Source: JAZDMK01 sp043800975 (GTDB lineage Bacteria > Bacteroidota > Bacteroidia > Bacteroidales > JAHJDW01). From it: a DNA stretch of 19,556 bases. Location of the stretch: the NCBI GenBank assembly GCA_043800975.1, contig JAZDMK010000059.1, forward strand, positions 1 to 19,556, given 5' to 3'. This document shows positions 12,213 through 19,151 of the stretch, in pieces. The notes under the pieces were generated by a model. It was not told where the DNA came from, did not search any database, and saw only the letters and a list, made by a program, of their open reading frames with translations. How positions within the stretch are numbered: position 1 is the stretch's first letter; each line of letters opens with the position of its first letter. Position numbers and translations under genes: made by a program.

Positions 12213-14096
12213 ATGAAAAACATCTTCTTCATAATTGTGCTCTGCCTGGCTGCATCAGCCCTGCATGCGCAGGAAAAATTATTCGTCAGCAAGGAAGCTG
12301 CGAAGGCTCTTAAAAACAATACCCGCTCGGAAGACGGAAAGCCCGGAACGAAATACTGGCAAAACGGATCGGACTATAAAATACAACTGCGCTTCACGCC
12401 CACCACCCGCCTTGTGGAAGGAAAAGAAGAAATCAGCTATTACAACAACAGTCCTGATACCTTGAAAAAACTGGTGATACGTCTGTATCCTGATTTGTTT
12501 AAAAAGGGTGCCGCCCGCCGCTATCCCGTCGATCCCGCCGATGTGAACGAGGGTGTGAACATCAAAAGCCTGAAGATTGCCGGCACAGAACTGGTGAGCA
12601 GTAAAGAGGATGGAATACTTACACGCAGCGGAACAAACCTGATTGTAAAACTTACAAAACCGATGACACCCAAATCTTCCCTTACATTTTTTATTGAATG
12701 GAGTTTTACCATGCCTGCTAAAACACAGATCCGGATGGGCACATACGATGCGTCCAGTTTTTTTGTGGGACAGTGGTATCCGCAGATGGCGGTGTATGAT
12801 GACATTAGCGGTTGGGACATGCGCGACTATAACGGACTCACGGAATTCTATAATGACTTCTCAAACTACTCCGTTGAAATCAGTGCTCCTGAAAACTTTG
12901 TGGTGTGGGCCACAGGAACTTTGTCGAATGCCGATGCCGTTTTGAATGAGCCTTTTTTGGGAAAGTATAAGAAAGCCATGAGCTCGGAAACTACCGTTAC
13001 TGTTGCACAACCCGCCGATTACAAAAACAGTAAGATAACGAAGCAGGGAGCATGGACCACATGGAAATATGATGCAAAAAACGTAAGTGATTTTTCGTTT
13101 GCACTCAGCGATCATTACGTGTGGGAGGCTTGTAGCATGCCATCAGGTGCGGGAGATGCCGGTAAACTTTTTCTTCAGGTAGCCTATAGCGAAGCGCATG
13201 CCGACTATAAAGAAGTGACTGATATCAGCCGCAGAAGCATACGCTACCTTATCGACAAACGACCCGGTGTAGCTTATCCCTTTCCCTGCATGACCGTTTT
13301 TGACGGAGCCGATGGAATGGAATACCCGATGATGACCAACGTGGGAAGCTGCGAGAATCGTGGCGAAACGGTGTATGCACATTCGCACGAAATCACACAT
13401 ACTTATTTCCCCTTTTATGTGGGAACCAACGAAACCAAATACGGATGGATGGATGAAAGTCTGGCGGTTTTGTTACCCGAAAAAATACAGACTGAAATTG
13501 AACCTACGAAAGATGTGCCTCCTTACACGACTTACGTGTATTCATTGTATGCCGGAAAGGAATTTGAACCCGCATTGATGACACCTACTTATTATCTAAC
13601 GCCCGATGTTTATTTTATTCTGAATTACGGAAAGGCGGAGCAGGTGCTGCGTTTGCTCGAATCAGAAATTGGAGCGGAGGTGTTTGACAAATGCCTGAAA
13701 GAATTTATGGAACGTTGGAAATACAAACATCCCACGCCCTATGATTTCTTTTATACTTTCAATAATGTTTCCGGAAAAGATATGACATGGTTCTGGAAAG
13801 CATGGTATTTCGAGCAAGGAACTCCTGATCTTTCAATTGCTTCAGCAACATACAATGCGGGAAAATGCAGCGTGACCATAAAAAACGCGGGTACATTGCC
13901 CGTCCCGGTATATCTGCAATTCAAAACTGCCGATGGAAAAACAACGATACATCAATTGTCGGCTGAATGCTGGACGAAAGGAAAAAACGAGATTGAAATA
14001 ACCAAAGAAATCGCAGGAAAGGTAACGGATGTAATACTAGGTAATAATCAGATTCCTGATTCGAAACCTTCGGATAATAAATTTGAAATTAAGTAA
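12213..14096 (+). CDS. secreted M1-family metallopeptidase
   Basis: This 627-residue protein starts at the ATG giving the signal peptide MKNIFFIIVLCLAASALHAQ; the open frame extends 44 codons further upstream, but that part precedes the promoter. The zinc site is HEITH (392-396) with the third ligand Glu415 in GWMDES, exactly the HExxH-x18-E spacing of M1 aminopeptidases. GMEYP (368-372) stands in for the GxMEN substrate-binding motif (Asn replaced by Tyr). The N-terminal part (about 45-290) fits the M1 beta-saddle domain, with TPTTRLVEGKEEISYYNNS. The C-terminal about 60 residues form an Ig-like tail with PDSKPSDN. It probably cleaves peptides in the periplasm or outside the cell. Confidence 0.88.
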   Translation: MKNIFFIIVLCLAASALHAQEKLFVSKEAAKALKNNTRSEDGKPGTKYWQNGSDYKIQLRFTPTTRLVEGKEEISYYNNSPDTLKKLVIRLYPDLFKKGAARRYPVDPADVNEGVNIKSLKIAGTELVSSKEDGILTRSGTNLIVKLTKPMTPKSSLTFFIEWSFTMPAKTQIRMGTYDASSFFVGQWYPQMAVYDDISGWDMRDYNGLTEFYNDFSNYSVEISAPENFVVWATGTLSNADAVLNEPFLGKYKKAMSSETTVTVAQPADYKNSKITKQGAWTTWKYDAKNVSDFSFALSDHYVWEACSMPSGAGDAGKLFLQVAYSEAHADYKEVTDISRRSIRYLIDKRPGVAYPFPCMTVFDGADGMEYPMMTNVGSCENRGETVYAHSHEITHTYFPFYVGTNETKYGWMDESLAVLLPEKIQTEIEPTKDVPPYTTYVYSLYAGKEFEPALMTPTYYLTPDVYFILNYGKAEQVLRLLESEIGAEVFDKCLKEFMERWKYKHPTPYDFFYTFNNVSGKDMTWFWKAWYFEQGTPDLSIASATYNAGKCSVTIKNAGTLPVPVYLQFKTADGKTTIHQLSAECWTKGKNEIEITKEIAGKVTDVILGNNQIPDSKPSDNKFEIK

Positions 14097-14140
14097 AGGT
14101 GCATTTAATCGGAAGGACTTTAAGAGTGGTGTCCTGTTCG

Positions 14141-14168
14141 GAATTCCCCAAATTGATTAAATTTGAAG
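14141..14168 (+). promoter_or_regulatory. promoter module, duplicate A
   Basis: This 28-base block runs from GAATTCCCC to TAAATTTGAAG, with the -7 box TAAATTTG at 14158-14165. It is identical, base for base, to 15969-15996. A TTC 18 bases upstream of the -7 box may serve as -33. It precedes the M23-type gene with a leader of about 75 bases. Confidence 0.65.
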
Positions 14169-14243
14169 CAGATAATTCAACATAAGCTCGACAAAAGGGC
14201 GGCGCCTTTGTTGCTAATTAAAACTAGTTGGCAGTAAGCTTTT

Positions 14244-14828
14244 ATGAGACTCCGGATATTAACTATATTTTTTTTAATGAGTTCAACAATGACAGGTTTT
14301 TGTCAATTGAGTGATAAAGAAATAAGAGATTTAATGTCCGGCAGAGTGAAAGATGACACAAGTTATGTTTATTCACTGCCCTTTACTGCCGGGAAAAGTT
14401 ATTTATTAATTCAGGGTTCGAACAGCAGTTTTAGTCACAAATCGGAATTAGCTTTTGATTTTAAAATGAAAAAAGGTTCATCGATTTGTGCTGCAAGAGG
14501 CGGATTAGTAATTGATACAAGATCTGATAGTAAAGAAGGTGGTTTAAAACAGAAAAATTATGCTGACGGGAACTATATTTTTATAAAACATGCAGACGGA
14601 AGCGTTGCTCAATATTGGCATTTTGAATATGATGGTGTTAAAGTAAATGTTGGGGATACAGTGAAAGAAAAGCAGGTAATAGGCCTATCCGGAAACACTG
14701 GTTACAGCGCTTTTCCGCATCTTCATTTTCAGGTATCCGATAGTCAGGATAAAAATATTCTGGTAAGGTTTAGAACAAAGAAAGGAGCAAAGTATATCAG
14801 GGCAGGAAGTTATTATAGAGCGACATAG
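14244..14828 (+). CDS. exported M23-type (LytM) peptidase
   Basis: This 194-residue protein has an N-terminal signal (MRLRILTIFFLMSSTMTGFC, possibly lipoprotein-like with Cys20). The peptidase domain spans about 45-190: SHKSELAFDF supplies His65 and Asp72, AQYWHFEYDG supplies His126, and the closing motif PHLHFQV supplies His159 and His161. These are the zinc ligand and catalytic positions of M23 endopeptidases, which cut peptidoglycan cross-bridges or cell-surface peptides. The first motif has H-x6-D rather than the classical H-x3-D, as in a common subgroup with 'ayDF'. No LysM or SH3 domain is present. It is preceded by its own promoter module. Confidence 0.85.
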   Translation: MRLRILTIFFLMSSTMTGFCQLSDKEIRDLMSGRVKDDTSYVYSLPFTAGKSYLLIQGSNSSFSHKSELAFDFKMKKGSSICAARGGLVIDTRSDSKEGGLKQKNYADGNYIFIKHADGSVAQYWHFEYDGVKVNVGDTVKEKQVIGLSGNTGYSAFPHLHFQVSDSQDKNILVRFRTKKGAKYIRAGSYYRAT

Positions 14829-14894
14829 AAATTAAACCTACGTTCGCGCGAGTTTAGCCTGCGTAACGCGTGCCTCTATATGTAATATTTTCTC

Positions 14895-14902
14895 TATTTT
14901 TG
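14895..14902 (+). promoter_or_regulatory. -7 box TATTTTTG
   Basis: TATTTTTG matches TAnnTTTG, 29 bases before the ATG at 14932. No -33 TTG at the usual distance; the upstream sequence is a GC-rich CGCGCG/ACGCGTG stretch. Confidence 0.45.
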
Positions 14903-14931
14903 ATCCTCTCTTTAAAAATATAAACCATATC

Positions 14932-15984
14932 ATGAAAAAATTTACTGAAATTTTTGCGATCATTACTAGCCTGATAGTAGGTTATGGATGTATAGCCACA
15001 ACAATGCATTACCCTTTTGGAGGTATTAGTTTGCTTTTTGGTTTGGGATTATTAGTTGCTTTTCTTTTTGTTTTAGTGGGTATCAGTTACTTCAAAAAAA
15101 CCAAAGCGTTGGTCTTTGTCATAATAAATGGTTTAGGTGCAATAATATTCGCAACGGGCACACTTTTTTTGTTACTACACTGGCCTTCTGGTTTCCTTTA
15201 TATGTTATTCGGTTTCGTATGGTTATTCATTAGTCTATTAATTTTCTCATTCATAGAGGTAAGTAAAAAGCAGGAAAACAGAACACACAATGTTTTGACA
15301 TTAGTTCTGGCTATGATTGCAGTTTCTTTGATCTTTGCAGCTACATTCCGGTCTGTTACATCCAGTGTAATCGACAGTAATTTACAAAACTATGAAGAAA
15401 CGAAACGCGCAGCTTTGCTTGTAGAAGATAATAGTGAAAGACTATACATTTGGCTCGATACCTTAAAAACAAAAGAAAAAAATCATTATTTAAGGTTGCA
15501 AGAACTGGTTAGTAGTCTGGATGATTTGATGGAAAAAATGAAAAGAGCAATAGCAATAAATGCCAATGGAAGTGATAACTTTTCAGATCTTTCGCAAGTT
15601 AAAAGATTAGACGAGATTGATGTTACTTATAGTTTTTTTATTAATGACGGGCATGGGCGGGATCTAAAGGAAAGGATTGATAAATTTCGTGAATTTTTAG
15701 AATTGAGCAGAGATCGATTTCATTATAATCCTGATAATTTTATAAGCACCAAATCGATGACCAATAGGTATGGAGAAGAAATGCCCTGGGAGTATTATTA
15801 TTTTGGAAAAGTGCTTGTAATTAATGCCATTTGCAATCTTTCAACAATGCAACTGAATCTTCGCATGTGTGAAATGACGATACTTTACAATCGGATTCTT
15901 GATCTAAGGAAAGACACACTAGATAATACACCGGATTCAGTCGTTAGCAACGGTTCAACGCGTTCAAAGAATTCCCCAAATTGA
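14932..15984 (+). CDS. polytopic membrane protein with GldL-like HWP motifs
   Basis: This 350-residue protein has five predicted TM helices (about 7-24, 31-52, 59-80, 87-109, 120-140). Two TM hairpins each carry an HxP motif at the turn: MHYPFGG (His26) and LHWPSGF (His83), each followed by a Gly/Leu-rich helix, resembling the 'HWPG' hairpin of GldL, part of the gliding and type IX secretion motor. After TM5 comes a mostly helical, extracytoplasmic domain (about 145-330), with SSVIDSNLQNYEETKRAA and several Lys/Glu-rich helices, reminiscent of the N-terminal domain of GldM. No GldK, GldM or GldN is adjacent, so it is not a standard secretion-motor gene. The last residues (KNSPN, stop) are encoded by the duplicated promoter module. 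Confidence 0.7.
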   Translation: MKKFTEIFAIITSLIVGYGCIATTMHYPFGGISLLFGLGLLVAFLFVLVGISYFKKTKALVFVIINGLGAIIFATGTLFLLLHWPSGFLYMLFGFVWLFISLLIFSFIEVSKKQENRTHNVLTLVLAMIAVSLIFAATFRSVTSSVIDSNLQNYEETKRAALLVEDNSERLYIWLDTLKTKEKNHYLRLQELVSSLDDLMEKMKRAIAINANGSDNFSDLSQVKRLDEIDVTYSFFINDGHGRDLKERIDKFREFLELSRDRFHYNPDNFISTKSMTNRYGEEMPWEYYYFGKVLVINAICNLSTMQLNLRMCEMTILYNRILDLRKDTLDNTPDSVVSNGSTRSKNSPN

Positions 15985-15996
15985 TTAAATTTGAAG
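15969..15996 (+). promoter_or_regulatory. promoter module, duplicate B
   Basis: Identical to 14141-14168 over 28 bases; -7 box TAAATTTG at 15986-15993, with TTC at 15963-15965 spaced by 20 bases. It overlaps the last codons and stop (15982-15984) of the membrane protein gene and drives the tail-anchored protein gene 23-29 bases downstream. Confidence 0.6.
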
Positions 15997-16015
15997 TCCT
16001 TCATTAAACCCTCGC

Positions 16016-16552
16016 ATGCCAATGGAAGACGAACTCTACAATCGATATAAAGAATATTCCAAGAATCAGATTTTTGATATTCTGAAAAACCAGAACGATT
16101 ATCAGGACGATGCCATACGAACGGCAAAGCGCATACTACGTGAAAAAAACTGGACTGAAGAATATGAAAGCAAACAGATAAAAGAGCAGCACGAATACGA
16201 AGAAGAAATTGCAGAAAAAGCAGAATACTATAAGAAGGCTGCCGATTTTCAAAAGGATAATTACTACTTCAACATTCGCACATCGGATATGCCAAAGCTG
16301 GAAGCCGCCCTGTTGAACAATGGGATTGACTTTTACAGAGAGCCTAAGCATGTTGGTGTACAGCTCGACAGTTATCCCACCGAAAAATATTATTTTAAAA
16401 GAGAAGATGCAGAAACCGTAGACCAGATTTGCATCGAACTGGAACTGGTGACGGCACCCTACACCGATTACAAACCCTTTTTCAAAATGGAACTGAAGGT
16501 TTTGATTGTTGTTGTTGTTGTGATTGTGTTGTTGCTTTTGTTTGTTTTTTAA
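16016..16552 (+). CDS. C-terminal tail-anchored protein
   Basis: This 178-residue protein starts at ATG 16016; ATG 16022 is equally possible. The N-terminal about 50 residues (LYNRYKEYSKNQIFDILKNQ, then AIRTAKRILREKNW) look like a short helical repeat seen in Bacteroidota regulatory proteins. An acidic coiled coil (about 50-80) follows. Then comes a small alpha/beta domain (YYFNIRTSDMPKLEAALLNN to ICIELEL), resembling DUF2007-type domains; this is from memory and uncertain. A single strongly hydrophobic helix (160-178, Val-rich) ends the protein, so it is probably anchored with its bulk in the cytoplasm. The Val run is encoded by consecutive GTT triplets (about 16507-16521), prone to slippage. 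Monocistronic with promoter duplicate B. Confidence 0.7.
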   Translation: MPMEDELYNRYKEYSKNQIFDILKNQNDYQDDAIRTAKRILREKNWTEEYESKQIKEQHEYEEEIAEKAEYYKKAADFQKDNYYFNIRTSDMPKLEAALLNNGIDFYREPKHVGVQLDSYPTEKYYFKREDAETVDQICIELELVTAPYTDYKPFFKMELKVLIVVVVVIVLLLLFVF

Positions 16553-16602
16553 AGAGAAACCTTTGTTCACACCACACAAAAAACAAATACACAAAAAGCC
16601 AA

Positions 16603-16630
16603 GTGCCTTTAGGCACGACATATTTGTAAA
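16603..16630 (+). repeat. mini-hairpin with GACATATTTGTA tail, copy 2
   Basis: GTGCC (16603-16607) and GGCAC (16612-16616) pair around TTTA, followed by GACATATTTGTAAA. Same layout as copies at 8074-8098 and 16757-16780. It lies in the 336-base gene-free stretch 16553-16888, which otherwise holds only the palindromes and promoter listed here. Confidence 0.5.
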
Positions 16631-16645
16631 AAGTCCTTGCAAGTC

Positions 16646-16667
16646 CCTTCTCTATGCATAGAGAAGG
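16646..16667. repeat. perfect 22-base palindrome
   Basis: CCTTCTCTATG (16646-16656) is followed directly by its reverse complement CATAGAGAAGG (16657-16667). A perfect, loop-less dyad of this length suggests a binding site for a dimer or a cruciform/hairpin element. A G/A-rich AAGAGAGGGAGA phrase follows about 25 bases later. Confidence 0.5.
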
Positions 16668-16756
16668 CTTGTCCGGCTCTGTGCCTCGGCAAAGAGAGGG
16701 AGATTTAGGGATGAGTAAGGAACGAAGAGTAAAAAACAAGAACAATGTTAATCTAA

Positions 16757-16780
16757 GTTCCGCTAGGAACGGCATATTGA
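16757..16780 (+). repeat. mini-hairpin with GGCATATTGA tail, copy 3
   Basis: GTTCC (16757-16761) and GGAAC (16766-16770) pair around GCTA, followed by GGCATATTGA. The stem differs from the other copies while remaining fully paired. Confidence 0.5.
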
Positions 16781-16822
16781 ACATTCACTAATTTTCCAAT
16801 TAACTAATTCTCGAATTGACCG

Positions 16823-16839
16823 TTTGCAACGCGTGCAAA
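16823..16839 (+). promoter_or_regulatory. dyad upstream of papain-like protease promoter
   Basis: TTTGCA (16823-16828) and TGCAAA (16834-16839) flank ACGCG. The dyad ends 18 bases before the -7 box at 16858, where a regulator could act. No copy was found at other promoters, so operator function is speculative. Confidence 0.25.
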
Positions 16840-16857
16840 GGGTTCCAAAAATTTTCA

Positions 16858-16865
16858 TAAATTTG
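16858..16865 (+). promoter_or_regulatory. -7 box TAAATTTG for papain-like protease
   Basis: TAAATTTG followed by AAG, with TTCCAAAAATTTTCA just upstream, fits the shared extended module. The leader to the ATG at 16889 is about 20 bases. Confidence 0.6.
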
Positions 16866-16888
16866 AAGTAGAAACAACACCGATTCAC

Positions 16889-18196
16889 ATGAAAAAAATT
16901 ATTCATTTCCTTCTCTTCACCTTCCTTTCGCTTGGTCTATTTTCACAACCTATCGTTGATCACCGCGCCTGGCAAAGCCCTGTGAAAAATCAGAAGAACC
17001 GTGGCACCTGCACTGCATTTGCCATCATCGCCGCCATGGAAACCCTGCCGGGAATGCCTTACGATCTGAGTGAACAATACATATTTGCACAATCGAAACT
17101 GTATCATTATAAAGACATGCCGAAGTATGGAACGGGCTCCTATCTTAAATTTTACATCGACCGTCTCACCAGCGACGGTACATTGCGCGAAGATCAGGCA
17201 CCCTATCAGCCGGATGCTGACATTTGGAAAGAATCGGAAAGTGATTTTGAAAAGATGAAAAAAGATCTGGGTGGATCGCAAATCTATGACCTGCTTTCGT
17301 TTCCGGCCTTTGCCTATAAGATACAACCAGGAATGTACACATACAGAGATGGTGATAAAGCCATTGATGTAGACTGGATCAAAAAACAACTCGATGAGGG
17401 CAAGCACTGTATTCCCGTTTCATACGGCGTGAACGCAACATACTGGTTCAGTCACACAGGCAGTGAAACCAAACAAATCGATCCCAACGACTTTATCATC
17501 ATCAAGGACGATAGCGCAACATACACCTATAAACAAGCCAAGAAGAAATACAATACCAATGACCTGATGTCGCTGGTAGGTGCCGGTACCATTAAGGCCG
17601 AGTACACCGATACGATTTATAAAGTGAATGAAGGACACGCTGTGGCCATCGTGGGGTATGATGCAAACGGCTTTCTGATTAAGAATTCGTGGGGCACCAC
17701 CAACTGGGGCGATAAAGGCTATGGCTGGGTGAGCTTCGATTACCACCGTTTGTTTGCTGTGGAAGTTCTTACACTTCCTTTAGGAAAAGTAGCAGTAAAC
17801 GGATGGACCGAACCCAAGACAGAAGGAAAAGACAAGAGTGTATTCCGGTTGAAGACACTTCCTTATGAAGGAAAAAGTTTACTGAAGAACACCACGGAAC
17901 GTGGGATGTCGGTGAGTGTGGTTTATTACGGAGAAGAAAAAATGCCACGTTTTTCGGAGATCGAATACAAGGGGTATGACGCTGCTGGCAAGCTGTTGGG
18001 CACATGGTACGGCACATGCAACGGCATTTTTGATGGTCGTGAAACAGGATACGAAACCTATATTTTCTTAACCGACAGAACCCTATTTCCTAAAATCGAT
18101 AAGATGACTGCATCGATGAAAACGCAGTCGGGCTGGAGCTTTGTGAATACTTACAAGAGTCTTACAGCAAAGAATATGGAGTATAAAGCGGAGTAG
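16889..18196 (+). CDS. secreted papain-like (C1A) cysteine protease
   Basis: This 435-residue protein has a signal peptide (MKKIIHFLLFTFLSLGLFSQ). The protease motifs are complete: PVKNQKNRGTCTAFA with oxyanion Gln35 and catalytic Cys41, GHAVAIVGYD with His250, and LIKNSWGTTNWGDKGYGW with Asn266. There is no inhibitory propeptide between the signal and the catalytic Cys; the mature enzyme starts almost at the active site, as in bacterial peptidase C1 proteins. An insertion of about 60 residues lies between 150 and 245. After about residue 295 comes a beta-rich C-terminal domain of about 140 residues of unknown role. It probably digests protein outside the cytoplasm. Confidence 0.92.
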   Translation: MKKIIHFLLFTFLSLGLFSQPIVDHRAWQSPVKNQKNRGTCTAFAIIAAMETLPGMPYDLSEQYIFAQSKLYHYKDMPKYGTGSYLKFYIDRLTSDGTLREDQAPYQPDADIWKESESDFEKMKKDLGGSQIYDLLSFPAFAYKIQPGMYTYRDGDKAIDVDWIKKQLDEGKHCIPVSYGVNATYWFSHTGSETKQIDPNDFIIIKDDSATYTYKQAKKKYNTNDLMSLVGAGTIKAEYTDTIYKVNEGHAVAIVGYDANGFLIKNSWGTTNWGDKGYGWVSFDYHRLFAVEVLTLPLGKVAVNGWTEPKTEGKDKSVFRLKTLPYEGKSLLKNTTERGMSVSVVYYGEEKMPRFSEIEYKGYDAAGKLLGTWYGTCNGIFDGRETGYETYIFLTDRTLFPKIDKMTASMKTQSGWSFVNTYKSLTAKNMEYKAE

Positions 18197-18312
18197 GAAT
18201 TGTAGAACTGAGGCTTACACTCTTTGTTAATCATAGATGCATTGTATTTGGTTTTCATTGTCATTTCTGTGAATCCGAAGAATCATTAATTTGTAGTATT
18301 AGAATTTAGATA

Positions 18313-18870
18313 ATGAATCTCATATTTTTTTCCAGGCAATCAGAATTCAGAAAGTGGTTAGAAAAAAACCATAAAAGCAAAACAGAATTGCTGGTTGGTT
18401 ATTACAAGGTTGGCAGCGGAAAACCAAGCATGACCTGGTCGCAATCGGTTGATGAAGCGCTTTGTTTTGGATGGATAGACGGTATTCGAAAATCGGTTGA
18501 TGAGGAAAGTTATTGCATCCGGTTTACACCCAGAAAGCCAAAAAGTAACTGGAGTGCAGTCAACATTAAAAAAGTGGAAGAACTGAAGAAACAAGGACTC
18601 ATGACAGAATCAGGGCTGGCTTTGTTTGAAAAAAGAAAAGAAGAAAAATCAATTATATACAGCTACGAAAATAAACCCGAAAAATTAACCGATGACTTTG
18701 AACGTAAGTTTAAGAAAAATAAAAAAGCCTGGACGTTTTTCCAAAAGCAGGCCCCCTCATATAAAAAAACGGCATTCTATTGGGTGATGAGCGCAAAGCA
18801 GGAAGCAACAAGGGTTAGCAGACTTGAAAAATTAATTAGCAGAAGTGAGGAAGAAATGAAATTGTTTTGA
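18313..18870 (+). CDS. YdeI/OmpD-associated family protein
   Basis: This 185-residue soluble protein matches the YdeI/OmpD-associated family. An N-terminal domain (about 5-80) has FRKWLEKNHKSKTELLVGYY, SVDEALCFGWIDGIRK (46-60) and RFTPRKPKSNWS (70-81), the family's most conserved blocks. The C-terminal part has the LTDDFERKFKKNKKAWTFFQ and YWVMSAKQEATRVSRLEKLI helices. The molecular function is not established; members have been linked to peptide-antibiotic or bacteriocin tolerance in some bacteria. The start ATG lies about 20 bases after TTAATTTG (18286-18293), a weak match to the -7 box. It stands alone. Confidence 0.88.
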   Translation: MNLIFFSRQSEFRKWLEKNHKSKTELLVGYYKVGSGKPSMTWSQSVDEALCFGWIDGIRKSVDEESYCIRFTPRKPKSNWSAVNIKKVEELKKQGLMTESGLALFEKRKEEKSIIYSYENKPEKLTDDFERKFKKNKKAWTFFQKQAPSYKKTAFYWVMSAKQEATRVSRLEKLISRSEEEMKLF

Positions 18871-19030
18871 AGCCGCCTTCGTGTCCTTTGTGTAAATTTT
18901 CTTTGTGGCCTTTGCGGTTAAAAAATCCGCTAAGTAAAAAAACTTCTGCGTTCTTCTGTATATCTGTGTTTCCGTGGCATTGTATTTTTTAGTGGATTTT
19001 TGAGTTTTAGTGTTTTGGTGGCATTGCATT
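18871..19030. repeat. composite dispersed repeat
   Basis: The stretch combines phrases found separately elsewhere. TAAGTAAAAAAACTTCTGCG corresponds to 6775-6842. GTGGCATTGTATTTTTTAGTG and GTGTTTTGGTGGCATT correspond to 6619-6706. TTTGTGTAAATTTTCTTTG leads in. It is non-coding, between the YdeI-family gene and the convergent minus-strand gene. Confidence 0.5.
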
Positions 19031-19070
19031 TCACTTCTTACCTCCTTGTTCTTTATTCCTTGCTCCTTGT

Positions 19071-19101
19071 TCAATAAAAAAAGCCCCCGTTTCCGGAGGC
19101 T
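19071..19101 (-). terminator. rho-independent terminator, minus strand
   Basis: On the minus strand AGCCTCCG (19101-19094) pairs with CGGGGGCT (19089-19082), one G-U pair included, around a GAAA loop. A run of seven T follows. It ends the minus-strand gene whose stop is at 19152. Confidence 0.85.
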
Positions 19102-19151
19102 CCCTCATTAAAACCTAAAACTTAAAAAAACAAATGAAAAATTCGAAACGG

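Noticed and set aside
16136..16642. Minus-strand ORFs opposite the tail-anchored protein
   Set aside because: They are antisense shadows of a well-formed plus-strand gene, rich in Phe/Cys or Gln/Asn runs mirroring its codons.
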